A stretch of DNA of 64,000 nt from Algoriphagus sp. AGSA1. Its GTDB lineage: Bacteria; Bacteroidota; Bacteroidia; Cytophagales; Cyclobacteriaceae. Under the pieces are notes generated by a model. It made no database searches, was not told the DNA's origin, and saw nothing but the letters and a program-made list of their open reading frames with translations. The DNA is taken from assembly GCF_021390545.1 (NCBI RefSeq), contig NZ_JAJUWR010000013.1, positions 114,102 through 178,101 on the forward strand, read 5' to 3'. How positions within the stretch are numbered: position 1 is the first letter of the stretch; every line of letters starts with the position of its first letter. Made by a program: the position numbers and the translations under genes. Below, in pieces: positions 17,274 to 26,930 of this stretch.

Positions 17274-19433
17274 TTAAAGGTTGTTTAGATTGTTTGCCGT
17301 TTTGTCTTTTGATAAAGTGAGAAAGATTCCTAAAAAGAGAAATCGTGGAGCTACCTGTCCTTGCGTGGTGGATTCATAAGTTCCTTGGGAATTGGCCTCC
17401 GGGCTGTAGGTATATCCGAATACATTATCTCTCCCTAGTACGTTAGTACACGCCAGATGAATGATGAGATTAGGTTTTGGTAAATAGCTCCAGGATAAGC
17501 TTAGATTCTGAAAGCTTTTGGTTTTTGAATTCATCTCTGAATCATCCTTGTTAGGATTGGTGTAGGTATAGCCATCGTTATAGGCCATCGAAAATCCCAG
17601 TTGGGATTTAAGTGGAGCGATGAATCGTTTGATTACCACGCTCATATTGTGTTTGGGAGCGAATGCTGGCTGGACTTGGGTTTCGTATTGGTTAAATCTT
17701 CTCTTACTGTCCACAAAGCTGTAAGTGACCCAGTAGTCAGTGTCTTTAAAACTTTTGCGATCCCGAAAGAATAAGTCAAAACCTCTGGCATAGCCCGAGC
17801 CATTATTGGTGAGCACTTCCGGGCTTTCTCCTGTTCCTTTAAATGTTATAAGATTATCATAGGATTTATAAAATGACTCTGCACGGCATGTAAAGCCTTC
17901 CTTTGAAAGTAAGTAATTCAAAATCAGATGCTTGGATTCCGAATTTTGCAGTTCCGTGTTTAATACCCGGTAATTTTCCAGGGGTAACTGATGGAACCTT
18001 CCTGCCGCCAGGGAGAGCTGTCCATTATCGCCTACTTGTCGGGCGAAAGAAATCCGGGGATCAAGCCAGCTTTCACCAGAAAGAGGGCTGGTACCTGCTC
18101 TTAAGCCTGTCCTGAGCACCAGGTTTTTATTGAAATAGTAATCCCATTCTGTGAAAAGGTAAGTTTCATGATCTTCGAAAGCTCTTCTTAATTCTTGTTT
18201 GATCAATTTCTCCGAGAAGGGATGGATAAAATGTTCCAGGCCAAATTTGGCTGAAAGCCGGTCTGAAAAGTCCTTGATAGCAGAGGCTTTCAGATGGGTA
18301 AGTTCATTGGTTCGTTCCAAGGTTAAGCTGTCATGAGAGATATTATCCAGGTTTTTAGAATATGATATGCCCGCGAAGACCATCCAATCATTTTTTAGGG
18401 AAGTTTTCCAGTTGGCCTGGATGTACGAATAGTTGTTTTTCAGATCTATCAGAATTTTATTTTCTGAGCCTGGAAGAGGTTGTCTCAGTACCATACCTCC
18501 GGATTCTGTTCTTGCCATTACTTTCAGCAATCCGTTTTTGCCGGTTTTCTTTTGCGCAGCCATCTCCACATCCCATCCTTTGGGGGCTTTCACAAAATCT
18601 ATGTCCTGTTTGATCAAATCCTGATAGGGACCTAGGTTGAAATAGTTGACGCTGCCGGTGATGCTTTGCTCTTCATTTGCCAAGGTGTGAGAATAGCCTC
18701 CCCCGACAGACATCAGGCTCAGATCTCCTTGGCTACGGATAGAAAGATCCTTTGTGTTCAGAGCCAATGCGGAGGAAAGCGCCTGACCATATTCTGCGGA
18801 ATATCCTCCGGTACTAAAAAAGGTACCCTTAAATAAGTTTGGATTGAAACGTGTGCGGGTGGGTACATTGCCTACTGTGGTGCCATAGGCATTTCCCACC
18901 TTCATCCCATCTATATAGATACCAACTTCACTGGCATCACCACCCCGAACAAATAACCGTCCGTCGTTCCCTACCGTGCTGGTACCGGGAAGGGTCTGGA
19001 ACGCGCCCATAATATCTCCCATGGCACTTGGTGTAGTGACGATGTCGAGGGGTTTAAGGATTACGGATTTGCTTTGGTCAGAGGCTTGCATGGCTCCTGC
19101 TGAAATCGTCACGGAGTTCATTTCGGTGATCATTTCGATCAATAGAACATCGGGAACTCTAACACTGTCCTGGTCACAGTTGATTTCTATTTCCTGTGTT
19201 TTGTAGCCAAGAAACTGAAACACCAGGATTTGATTCCCTTGCAAGGTAGACTGAAACCCATAATCCCCATTCCTTCCACTACTGCTTCCCTCAAAGCTCC
19301 CTTTAAAAAAAATATTTACACCGGGAAGGGGCTTTCCTTTTCCCTCTAGTACGCTTCCTTGGATGGAAACTTGGGCGACGGAATGCACTTGCAAAAATGT
19401 AACTGCAATAAAAATTAGTAGCCGTGGATTCAT
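17274..19433 (-). CDS. TonB-dependent outer-membrane receptor
   Basis: Outer-membrane receptor of 719 residues. I chose the start MNPRLLIFIAVTFLQVHSVA, which gives a signal peptide, over an ATG 45 bases upstream. A carboxypeptidase-regulatory-like domain (about 24-105; VSIQGSVLEGKGKPLPGVNI) precedes the plug (TTPSAMGDIMGAFQTLPGTS, then GRLFVRGGDASEVGIYIDGM) and a long beta-barrel. The substrate is not evident; no SusD-like partner is present, only the small secreted protein downstream. Being shorter than SusC proteins, it looks more like a siderophore, metal or small-ligand receptor. Confidence 0.92.
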   Translation of the reverse strand: MNPRLLIFIAVTFLQVHSVAQVSIQGSVLEGKGKPLPGVNIFFKGSFEGSSSGRNGDYGFQSTLQGNQILVFQFLGYKTQEIEINCDQDSVRVPDVLLIEMITEMNSVTISAGAMQASDQSKSVILKPLDIVTTPSAMGDIMGAFQTLPGTSTVGNDGRLFVRGGDASEVGIYIDGMKVGNAYGTTVGNVPTRTRFNPNLFKGTFFSTGGYSAEYGQALSSALALNTKDLSIRSQGDLSLMSVGGGYSHTLANEEQSITGSVNYFNLGPYQDLIKQDIDFVKAPKGWDVEMAAQKKTGKNGLLKVMARTESGGMVLRQPLPGSENKILIDLKNNYSYIQANWKTSLKNDWMVFAGISYSKNLDNISHDSLTLERTNELTHLKASAIKDFSDRLSAKFGLEHFIHPFSEKLIKQELRRAFEDHETYLFTEWDYYFNKNLVLRTGLRAGTSPLSGESWLDPRISFARQVGDNGQLSLAAGRFHQLPLENYRVLNTELQNSESKHLILNYLLSKEGFTCRAESFYKSYDNLITFKGTGESPEVLTNNGSGYARGFDLFFRDRKSFKDTDYWVTYSFVDSKRRFNQYETQVQPAFAPKHNMSVVIKRFIAPLKSQLGFSMAYNDGYTYTNPNKDDSEMNSKTKSFQNLSLSWSYLPKPNLIIHLACTNVLGRDNVFGYTYSPEANSQGTYESTTQGQVAPRFLFLGIFLTLSKDKTANNLNNL

Positions 19434-19897
19434 TTCGATTCTGATCTGATCCAAAGATGGCTGCTTGGGAGCCCTCAAAAAATTTAAGTTGACTGAGATG
19501 AAGAAATCCCTGACTGAAGTGTACTAGGCCGTTTCTGGAGCTCCTCGCCCATCTCTTTAACTTAATGTAAGCCCGAAAATATGTCTCTGTATATGATCGT
19601 AATCATTATGGTTGTGACAATAGGGAGAAAATGTCGTCAGCCAGTTTTATTGAGTTTAAAGAAATGAAGAACAGTCTTTATTCAAGGTTAATCAACTTTT
19701 ATTATCCTCATTAAAGATGTGACATATGTAGATCCCTTACAGAGTTAAGTAAGTGTTTTTAGAAATGCCTGATGCTCTTTAGATGATTGCAAAAGAGTGA
19801 TTTAAATCAGTTTTTATTAAGATTCTCCTCATTGCCATCCCTTACCATAACTGCCTACTTTTGACCCAGTGACAACAAACCAACTAACAACATCAGA
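19434..19897. other. Divergent intergenic region between the TonB receptor and the YceI operon
   Basis: About 460 bases without a gene. It contains the start regions of two divergent operons. A good plus-strand promoter is noted at 19832-19863; no equally clear promoter was seen for the TonB receptor. Confidence 0.6.
19832..19863 (+). promoter_or_regulatory. Predicted promoter of the YceI-barrel-YceI operon
   Basis: TTG at 19832-19834 and TACTTTTG at 19856-19863 with a 21-base spacer match the Bacteroidota promoter pattern. The start codon is 34 bases downstream of the -7 element. Confidence 0.6.
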
Positions 19898-20476
19898 ATG
19901 AACATGCGTTTTATTACAGCTCAGGTAATGCTGACACTGCTCATCCTGTCGAGTTTTCCCTGCTTTGCGCAGCAATCCTACACGATATCCAGTGACCAGC
20001 AGTTCACTGTAGCGGGAACCTCCACCATACATGACTGGGAGATGGTAGCCAAAGAGGGCACCACAGGCTCAGCTGGGCTGATTTTGGAAAATGGCAAACT
20101 TTCCAAAATCACTTCTCTCAAAGTGGAAATCCCCACGAAAAGCCTAAAAAGCGGCAAAGGGGCTATGGATAAAAATGCCTATGAGGCGCTAAATGCTGCA
20201 AAATATCCATCCATTGCATTTGAAATGACTGAATTCCTGGGGATTACAGGGACTAAAATCAGAGCCAACGGCAAATTGACAATTGCGGGTAAATCACAAA
20301 TTATTCCACTTGAGGTGTCGTATTCAATATCCGGAAATACAGTCAAATTCAAGGGGACTCATGCTATTTTATTCAGTGACTTTAAAATTGATGCCCCTAC
20401 AGCAGTACTCGGGACAATTAAGACAGGGGATGAACTGAGGCTATCTTTTGAAGCCGGTTTTTCACCAAAAAATTAA
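19898..20476 (+). CDS. YceI family periplasmic protein (first copy)
   Basis: Secreted lipocalin-like protein of 192 residues with a signal peptide ending at CFAQQS. The YceI features are clear: FTVAGTSTIHDWEMVA at the start of the mature protein, then MDKNAYEALNAAKYPSIAFE, and a C-terminal GTIKTGDELRLSFEA. YceI proteins bind amphiphilic or isoprenoid-type ligands in a beta-barrel cavity. It is the first gene of an operon with an outer-membrane barrel and a second YceI protein; the gaps are 16 and 61 bases. Confidence 0.92.
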   Translation: MNMRFITAQVMLTLLILSSFPCFAQQSYTISSDQQFTVAGTSTIHDWEMVAKEGTTGSAGLILENGKLSKITSLKVEIPTKSLKSGKGAMDKNAYEALNAAKYPSIAFEMTEFLGITGTKIRANGKLTIAGKSQIIPLEVSYSISGNTVKFKGTHAILFSDFKIDAPTAVLGTIKTGDELRLSFEAGFSPKN

Positions 20477-20492
20477 TTTAAACTAAGCCATT

Positions 20493-21767
20493 ATGAAATT
20501 ATCTAGTTTCACTTTCAGAGGATTTATTCTTTCCGGGGCGATGCTGACATGCAGTATTGCTCTTGCGCAAGAAAAAACGGAACTTCAATATTTCCGCCAA
20601 AATAGTAAGGAAGGATTGAATGTTTTTGAATCTCCTAAAGAGAAGGGAGGCGATTTTGATAAAGTCCGTGTGTTTGTGAGTGGTGATTTTGCTTTACAAT
20701 TTCAAGCAATCGATCATTCCAATTCATTGAATAATCTAGTGCAACTGGGTTCAAACTTCAACTTGCCTACCGCAAACCTAAATATCAATACGCAACTGGC
20801 AGATGGGTTGAGATTACACCTAAGAACTTATCTGTCATCCAAGCATCATAATGAATCATGGGTAAAGGGTGGCTATCTTCAAATAGATCGGCTGGGATTT
20901 ATAAGAGAGGGGTTTCTGGATGGAATCATGGATTATACCACAGTTACCTTTGGTTTGGATGAGTTCAATTATGGTGATGCACATTTTCGCCGATCGGATA
21001 ATGCACGGGTAATCTTTAACCCCTTTATAGGAAACTATATCATGGATTCTTTTTCAACGGAAGCTTTTGGGGAAGTGACTGTGCAGAAAGACGGATTGAT
21101 CGCTGTGCTTGGTCTCAGTAATGGTAAGCTTAACCAAAATGTAATTGTGAATGACAATACAGACAACAAAGTGTCATTTTATGGGAAATTGGGTGTGGAT
21201 AAGCAGCTTGATGAGGATTTCAGATTCAGACTTACAGGATCATGGTATATGAATAAAGGCACCACGACCGGGACTTGGTTATATGGCGGAGACAGAGCGG
21301 GAGGACGATATTATGGCGTTTTACAGCCTTTAGAAGGAACGGCCAATGATTTTGAAGGAAGGTTTAATCCTCGCTTCAGGCAAATGACCGCATTCCAAAT
21401 CAATCCATTTCTTAAATACAAAGGATTGGAGTTTTTCGGGATTGTGGAATCTGTAGGCAATTCTGAGGGGCAGGGTAACGGTAATTTCACCCAACTTTCC
21501 GGCGAGCTTCTATACCGTTTTGGAGGCACAGAGCAATTTTACCTTGGAGGGAGGTACAATACCGTGAAAGGCAAAAACAACGATTCTGATACTTCCGAGA
21601 TTGAAATTAGCCGATTGAATGTGGGTGGAGGATGGTTTATGACAAAGAATGTGATTGTCAAACTGGAGTATATGAACCAAGAATATAAAAGCGGATTTGG
21701 TGCGACCTCCATTTATAATGAAGCAAAATTCAATGGGATCAATCTAGAAGCAGCTATCAGCTTTTAA
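20493..21767 (+). CDS. Outer-membrane beta-barrel protein of a YceI operon
   Basis: Protein of 424 residues with a signal peptide (cleavage after IALAQ). The rest alternates in beta-strand fashion with many aromatic and Gly residues and ends in Phe (LEAAISF), as expected for an outer-membrane barrel. Segments such as LHLRTYLSSKHHNESWVKGG and YGDAHFRRSDNARVIFNPF resemble uncharacterised porin-like proteins. It sits between two YceI genes, which suggests that barrel and YceI proteins handle the same ligand. The transport substrate is unknown. Confidence 0.8.
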   Translation: MKLSSFTFRGFILSGAMLTCSIALAQEKTELQYFRQNSKEGLNVFESPKEKGGDFDKVRVFVSGDFALQFQAIDHSNSLNNLVQLGSNFNLPTANLNINTQLADGLRLHLRTYLSSKHHNESWVKGGYLQIDRLGFIREGFLDGIMDYTTVTFGLDEFNYGDAHFRRSDNARVIFNPFIGNYIMDSFSTEAFGEVTVQKDGLIAVLGLSNGKLNQNVIVNDNTDNKVSFYGKLGVDKQLDEDFRFRLTGSWYMNKGTTTGTWLYGGDRAGGRYYGVLQPLEGTANDFEGRFNPRFRQMTAFQINPFLKYKGLEFFGIVESVGNSEGQGNGNFTQLSGELLYRFGGTEQFYLGGRYNTVKGKNNDSDTSEIEISRLNVGGGWFMTKNVIVKLEYMNQEYKSGFGATSIYNEAKFNGINLEAAISF

Positions 21768-21828
21768 GCACTATCACTGCCTAGTTGGATTAAGTTAAAA
21801 ATCTGACTGCGCTTTTTCATCTAAAATC

Positions 21829-22422
21829 ATGCAGGTTTTACTTCTACTTATCATTACCTATTGGTCTTACATGAACACCACACCTGAAGTCTTCGAGGTA
21901 AAAACCTGGAAAATAGATTCAGATAGTGTCGTGGAAATTGCGGGGAGTACTAACATATCGAGTTTCCGATGTGAATCGAAGCAATATCAGGGAGGTGATA
22001 TGCTCACAGAAACTTATTTTCCGGCTCTTGATAAGTCTGAATGGAGCGGTGAGATCACGCTAGAGACGGTGAACTTTGATTGCTTCAATGCATTGATGAC
22101 CAAAGATTTTAGAGAGACACTTCAGATGGATCAGCATCCTACTATTGGAGTACGCTTTCTGAAGATGATCAGGGAATCAGAAAACATAAATCAAGAAAAC
22201 CTTAGGGGAGAAGTTGAAATCACACTGGCCGGAGTTTCTAAAATCTATCCGATTTCCTGCGTTTTCCTCGCTAAAAATGGAAGAAAGGCATTGCTGACCG
22301 GAGAACGGAAGTTGACGTTTACAGATTTCGAAATTGATCCACCTGTGAAGCTATTGGGCACGATTAAAGTAAGGGATTCCATAGAAGTCAACTTTGGATT
22401 GGTACTGGAAGCACTAATGTGA
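21829..22422 (+). CDS. YceI-like protein (second copy, divergent)
   Basis: Protein of 197 residues in which the YceI pattern is retained but diverged from the first copy: VVEIAGSTNISSFRCES near the start, LQMDQHPTIGVRF in the middle, LTFTDFEIDPPVKLLGTIKV near the end. The N-terminus (MQVLLLLIITYWSYM) is a hydrophobic segment with no clear cleavage or lipobox site, so it may be secreted or anchored. Two Cys residues (FRCES and FDCFNA) are absent from the first copy. Last gene of the operon. Confidence 0.85.
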   Translation: MQVLLLLIITYWSYMNTTPEVFEVKTWKIDSDSVVEIAGSTNISSFRCESKQYQGGDMLTETYFPALDKSEWSGEITLETVNFDCFNALMTKDFRETLQMDQHPTIGVRFLKMIRESENINQENLRGEVEITLAGVSKIYPISCVFLAKNGRKALLTGERKLTFTDFEIDPPVKLLGTIKVRDSIEVNFGLVLEALM

Positions 22423-22496
22423 GGAATTGTTGTTTCAACTTCAGTTTATACTGTCTAGTAAGGATTAAATGAAACCTTTGGTCAAAGTCTGATCTG

Positions 22497-22883
22497 TTAA
22501 ATCGTGATTTCTATCCAATTGCCTTCCAGGTCTTCAATCACACTTTCGAAATATCCATCGCCGGTAGTCCGCGGCTCACCGATGATTTTAATTCCTTCTT
22601 CACGGAATTCTTCAGTTTTCATCAAGACCTTCTCTTTGGATCCTACAGAAATAGCAAAATGAGCCAATCCCGAAACCATCCCACGGGGCTGGGGAGATTC
22701 CTGTACATCACTTCTTTTCATGAGTTCGATCCTACTTCCTGAAGCAAAACTTAAGAAATAGGAGCTAAATCCCTTTGCATGGTTTTGATATTTTTCGCCT
22801 GAAGTCATGGAGAAGGAATGGCAATACCAGTTCTTCATTTCCTCCAGGTCATTGACCCACATGGCAAGGTGTTCTATTTTCAT
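22497..22883 (-). CDS. VOC (glyoxalase-like) superfamily protein
   Basis: Cytoplasmic protein of 128 residues with a single glyoxalase/bleomycin-resistance fold: the first half starts MKIEHLAMWVNDLEEMKNWY and the second contains GLAHFAISVGSKEKV, ending FESVIEDLEGNWIEITI. Candidate metal ligands are His5, a His in LAHFAIS and a Glu near the C-terminus. The start MKIEHL was chosen over an ATG 42 bases upstream because it matches the fold. The substrate is unknown. Confidence 0.88.
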   Translation of the reverse strand: MKIEHLAMWVNDLEEMKNWYCHSFSMTSGEKYQNHAKGFSSYFLSFASGSRIELMKRSDVQESPQPRGMVSGLAHFAISVGSKEKVLMKTEEFREEGIKIIGEPRTTGDGYFESVIEDLEGNWIEITI

Positions 22884-22975
22884 GTGATTATAATTTGTTT
22901 TTAAGGTCCACACGGAATCTCGCATGGCTTATAATCATCCCGGTGTGGGACGTTCTCGACATGCTCGATTTCATA

Positions 22976-23121
22976 TTTTTATTTATGTATATCCGCTATT
23001 CTGCCAGTAAAGAGACTAAAGCATTATAGGACTTGGTCAACACTAGCGTCAAGGCCACTTCGGGCTTCGGTCATTGGTCTTCCAACTCCATAAACAAAGA
23101 AAATAGGGCTACTGGCAGTAT
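22976..23121 (+). repeat. MITE-like dispersed repeat, copy A
   Basis: Gene-free element with 9-bp terminal inverted repeats, CTGCCAGTA at 23001-23009 and TACTGGCAG at 23110-23118 (118 bp between outer ends). The core and the left flank (TATATCCG) match 45134-45276 in the opposite orientation at roughly three quarters identity by eye. Shared blocks include CCACTTCGG, GGTCTTCCA and CAAAGAAAATA-GGCTACTGGCA. There is no ORF. It lies between the VOC gene and the M14 peptidase gene. Confidence 0.7.
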
Positions 23122-23143
23122 TACATATAACCATATTTATTTT

Positions 23144-24943
23144 TTACCACTCCCTACCAATAGGAATTACTTTCCAGTTTTGGTCGAAATAGGGTGTTTG
23201 CTTGTAAAACCAGCGATAGATTTCCCGCGGGGATTTATCAAAATCAGGGTTTAAAGTTTTCTCCTCTTCAAACCGCTTTTTCAAATCTGCATCTTCAGCT
23301 AGCATTTTAGCTATCAAAGGCTCCATGATATACGTTTCCATGTATTCGGTTTGTGAAAGAATAGAATGAAAATATCCCCATTGGAAAAAACTGTCCACCG
23401 ATTCCGGCTCCATGAGAATCACGATCAATTCTCCCAATGGCTGATCCGTTTTCACACGCACCGAGCCAGGATTAAGCATTACTTTTCTTCTTTCCTTTTC
23501 AAGTTCAAATGATTGAAATCTGAATTTACCTTCAAAAGGTTGATTGCTGAGTTTATATTCGGTGACCTTGGATAATTCCATGGTTACCTCTTTAGCTTCA
23601 GTCAAGGGTTCCATTTCAATCCCATGAATCCTCAACTTCGAAATGATCTCTGCCCATTCTACCGGAACCCAATAAGCTTTGGGTACAGGAACTGAAGCTG
23701 CAGGTTTGTCCATCAAGATATTCGGGATACGCTGTGTGATGGCCTTGCCTTCCCAAGCTACATATTCCTTACCGGTGATTTCAGAGGTGATTTTTTTGGA
23801 GGCGATACCAAGAAATTCCATAGAATCAGCAGGTGTATCGTGGAACTGATATTTCACGATCACGGATTCCTTTTTCTGATTCTTGTCTAATTCTACGGCT
23901 TCTTGAAGCTCAGAGTAGTGTGCCCCTATAGTTTTGATTACTTGCTCTAGAAACACATATGTCCCCAAAACTCGCTGTTCAAACGGTTTTAAAGAATGGT
24001 TTTCTACTAAAATGGACGGCAAATGGCGAATATCCCCGTAGGTATGGGAAAATCGTGGGCTGAACGAAAATGCAATATTGCCCTCCGTAAAGTCTGTGTT
24101 GTTTGCCGCAAAAAGCAAAGGGCCGGGAATATGACCTTCATCTTTCAATGCCTGATCTACTTCCGGTTGGAAATAGCCGGATAGCCACTTGGAGATCTCT
24201 GGAGAATACCCTCCCGTGGCTACGAATCCATACGTGATGTCATACTGGTAATCCGCTCCGTCTGTTACGTGAATATCTATATATAGATCTGGGTCATAAC
24301 TGTTGATAACTTTTGCAATCGCAACGATTCCTGTAGTCTCTAATTTGGTGTAATCCCGGTTAAGATTAAGATTTAAAGCATTTGTTCTCCAGCCCATTTC
24401 TTTCGGCCCGCGCTGGTTTACCCGGGCGTATTCACTTCTTCTCTCGTGTCCGTCTGTATTTAGAATAGGTATAAAAAGTAGGCTTACTTCATCCAGAAGT
24501 GATGTTTTGCTCCCATGGGCAATATCCCTGAGCAACATCATTCCCGCATCTTTACCATCAATTTCACCTGCATGGATTCCCGCTTGGATTAAAATCAGGG
24601 GTTTTTGGGATGTGGATAACTTTTCAGCAGAAAATTCCTTTTCCGCAGTAGCAATAACCATTTGGATAGGCCTTCCCTGCTCGCTATGGCCAATGGTACT
24701 AATTTGGAGTAAATCGGAACTGTTGACTAATTTCTCTATCCAAGCCATAGTTTCCACATAAGTGGGAGATTCAAGTCCATCTGAAAGTTCGAATGGAGTT
24801 ACCCATTTATCGAACTTATCTACAAGTAATTCTTTGCTTTGCCCATTCCAAGGAAGTAGAGGAGGCATGATGTCCTGGGCTATTGACACAGAGGTGAATC
24901 CCAGTAAAAATATAGCAAGGGGGAGTAAAAGGATTGATTTCAT
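23144..24943 (-). CDS. Secreted M14-family zinc carboxypeptidase
   Basis: Exported metallopeptidase of 599 residues. A signal peptide (cleavage near SVSIAQ) is followed by the M14 domain: zinc ligands in HAGEIDGKDAG (HxxE) and the later His of YIDIHVTDG, and the presumed catalytic Glu in LPSILVENHSLKPF. The C-terminal 250 residues are beyond the catalytic fold. It probably removes C-terminal residues from peptides in the periplasm or outside the cell. The gene stands alone. Confidence 0.9.
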   Translation of the reverse strand: MKSILLLPLAIFLLGFTSVSIAQDIMPPLLPWNGQSKELLVDKFDKWVTPFELSDGLESPTYVETMAWIEKLVNSSDLLQISTIGHSEQGRPIQMVIATAEKEFSAEKLSTSQKPLILIQAGIHAGEIDGKDAGMMLLRDIAHGSKTSLLDEVSLLFIPILNTDGHERRSEYARVNQRGPKEMGWRTNALNLNLNRDYTKLETTGIVAIAKVINSYDPDLYIDIHVTDGADYQYDITYGFVATGGYSPEISKWLSGYFQPEVDQALKDEGHIPGPLLFAANNTDFTEGNIAFSFSPRFSHTYGDIRHLPSILVENHSLKPFEQRVLGTYVFLEQVIKTIGAHYSELQEAVELDKNQKKESVIVKYQFHDTPADSMEFLGIASKKITSEITGKEYVAWEGKAITQRIPNILMDKPAASVPVPKAYWVPVEWAEIISKLRIHGIEMEPLTEAKEVTMELSKVTEYKLSNQPFEGKFRFQSFELEKERRKVMLNPGSVRVKTDQPLGELIVILMEPESVDSFFQWGYFHSILSQTEYMETYIMEPLIAKMLAEDADLKKRFEEEKTLNPDFDKSPREIYRWFYKQTPYFDQNWKVIPIGREW

Positions 24944-25030
24944 TAGGAAGGATTGTTTATATAAATATCGGAAGTACTTTGATAGTGGGGTACATTTTTG
25001 GGTTAAACTGCTAAAACGTCATTTGAATGC

Positions 25031-25064
25031 AAAAAAGCCCAGTTTGATGGCAAATCTGGGCTTT
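25031..25064 (-). terminator. Terminator behind the alpha-glucan phosphorylase gene
   Basis: Read on the minus strand: AAAGCCCAG, an inner stem, CTGGGCTTT and a run of T. The stem extends with TTTG/CAAA around an ATGG loop. It lies 23 bases after the phosphorylase stop codon. Confidence 0.9.
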
Positions 25065-25086
25065 GGATAAACTTTAAAATGTGATT

Positions 25087-26745
25087 TTAAGCCTTATACA
25101 TGATTTCATAATATTCTCTTGCCATGCGATTGCTTTCGAAATTCGCCACCACATCTTTCATCCCTTGCTGAATGATAGTTCTCCAGGCATTTTTGTCTTC
25201 GTAGAAAGTTGGGATAATTTCATTTTCGAGTACCTGATAGAGGTTTTTTAGATCAAATGCATCTTGATCAGATATGCTTATGTTGTGATAATCAGCGACG
25301 GGGACAATAAAACTGTTTTTTCCATGCTCGGAAAATTCACAGATCCATCCATCAAAGGTGCTGAAATTGATGGCGCCATTCATCGCTGCGGTCATGCCTG
25401 AGGTGCCGCTGGCTTCTCGGGGCACTCGGGGGCTGTTTAACCAGACGTCAGCTGCTTGTTTTAGTTGCCGACTCAATGTCAGTTCATACCCCATGCACAC
25501 TGCTATATTCGGATACTTTTTACTTAGATGGACTAGCTGGTTGAAAATAGAGATAGGGCCATAATCGGATGGATAAGGTTTTCCTGCCCAGATTATCTGG
25601 ACGGGATGTTCAGAGTTATTGATGAGTTTTTCAAATCGCTGGATATCCCTAGTAATTAAATCCGCTCTTTTATAGCCGGCAAAGCGTCTGGCCCATACAA
25701 TCGTCAATACATTTGGATCAAGCAACTGCCCCGTCTGATCAGCAACGATCTCAAACGCCTGCTTTTTTAGAAATTTTTTTCGTTCATCAAATTTTTTCGC
25801 ATCACTTTCATCCATGTAGTTGTAAAGCAGCTTATCTGCCCAGTAGTTATAGTTTTGGGAATTTGTGATAGATGTAATTTCAGGAATTTCCGGATACTTG
25901 CCCCACATTTCACTACTCACTTCCCCGTGTAATTTGCTCACACCATTTGCTTTGCGGGCAAATCTAAACGCTGCCAAACTGTGATTGAAAAGGTCTCCTT
26001 CCATGCCTGTCAGTTCGAGGACTTCCTCAATACTATATCCATTGAAATAGCCCATTTGCTCGCAGAGATAGATGTCGTGCTTCTCGTTTCCGGCTTCTTC
26101 AGGAGTGTGCGTGGTGAAAACCAAGCGTTTTTTCACTTCTTCTTTTGAACCGAATTTCCGCATAAGGTGAAAAACCGAGCTTACGCCATGCGCTTCATTG
26201 AGGTGATAAACTTCGGGGTTGAAATTTAATTCATCCAGCAACTTTGCTCCACCTATTCCCAGCAGTATAAATTGGGCAATTTTTGCCGCAGTATCCGAAT
26301 CATATAACCGATGGGTGATCGTTTGACTTAGGTAATCGTTCTCAGGCAAATCCGTGCTTAACAAAAATAAGGGAGCGCTTTCAAATGTCTCTGGAGCTAA
26401 ATAGAAGGCCTTTACCCAAATAGGGTGGCTGTGGATTGTGATTTGATATTTGATTCCGGTGTCATGGAGAAAATTATAGGTTTTCTCATACCACTCTGCT
26501 TTCATGGTCTGATCCTGGTTCCTGCCCTGATCGTAGTATCCATATTTCCAGAGAATACCTATTCCGATCAGGTTTTGCTTGAGTTCGTAGGCGCTGCGCA
26601 GATGTGATCCAGACAAAAATCCCAGCCCGCCACTATAGATTTTGAGTGGCTGGTGCACAGCAAATTCCATGGAAAAATAGGCCGTCTTTTTGGAGAACTC
26701 AGGAGAGATCTCATAGGGAACATTGTAATTTCTGAAATCAGTCAT
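25087..26745 (-). CDS. Short alpha-glucan phosphorylase homologue lacking the PLP lysine
   Basis: Belongs to the alpha-glucan phosphorylase family (GT35), which splits glycogen-type glucans with phosphate. At 552 residues it is shorter than the usual 800 or more, as in the compact bacterial and archaeal type. Family landmarks are present: SMEFAVHQPLKIYSGGLGFL near the N-terminus, GIGILWKYGYYDQ, YHLNEAHG, WARRFAGYKRADL near 351-363. At the segment that carries the PLP-binding lysine the protein reads EASGTSGMTAAMNG, with Thr452 where Lys is expected from GlgP. It may therefore use a different chemistry or not be a phosphorylase. No other glycogen gene is close. Confidence 0.85.
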   Translation of the reverse strand: MTDFRNYNVPYEISPEFSKKTAYFSMEFAVHQPLKIYSGGLGFLSGSHLRSAYELKQNLIGIGILWKYGYYDQGRNQDQTMKAEWYEKTYNFLHDTGIKYQITIHSHPIWVKAFYLAPETFESAPLFLLSTDLPENDYLSQTITHRLYDSDTAAKIAQFILLGIGGAKLLDELNFNPEVYHLNEAHGVSSVFHLMRKFGSKEEVKKRLVFTTHTPEEAGNEKHDIYLCEQMGYFNGYSIEEVLELTGMEGDLFNHSLAAFRFARKANGVSKLHGEVSSEMWGKYPEIPEITSITNSQNYNYWADKLLYNYMDESDAKKFDERKKFLKKQAFEIVADQTGQLLDPNVLTIVWARRFAGYKRADLITRDIQRFEKLINNSEHPVQIIWAGKPYPSDYGPISIFNQLVHLSKKYPNIAVCMGYELTLSRQLKQAADVWLNSPRVPREASGTSGMTAAMNGAINFSTFDGWICEFSEHGKNSFIVPVADYHNISISDQDAFDLKNLYQVLENEIIPTFYEDKNAWRTIIQQGMKDVVANFESNRMAREYYEIMYKA

Positions 26746-26930
26746 TGTGTGTGGTTAATTTTTCAATTTAGTTGAAATCAAAAGACTGGCCACAAAATCA
26801 GGATGGTGAATTGTCAAAAAATTATAGGTGTATCCTCTTAACTGCATTTGTGTACTTTGAATTAATTCTAAAAGTAATTTCCTCCGACGCAGCGGTGGGT
26901 TAGGGGCATCTTTTTCAGGCCAGAACCACA

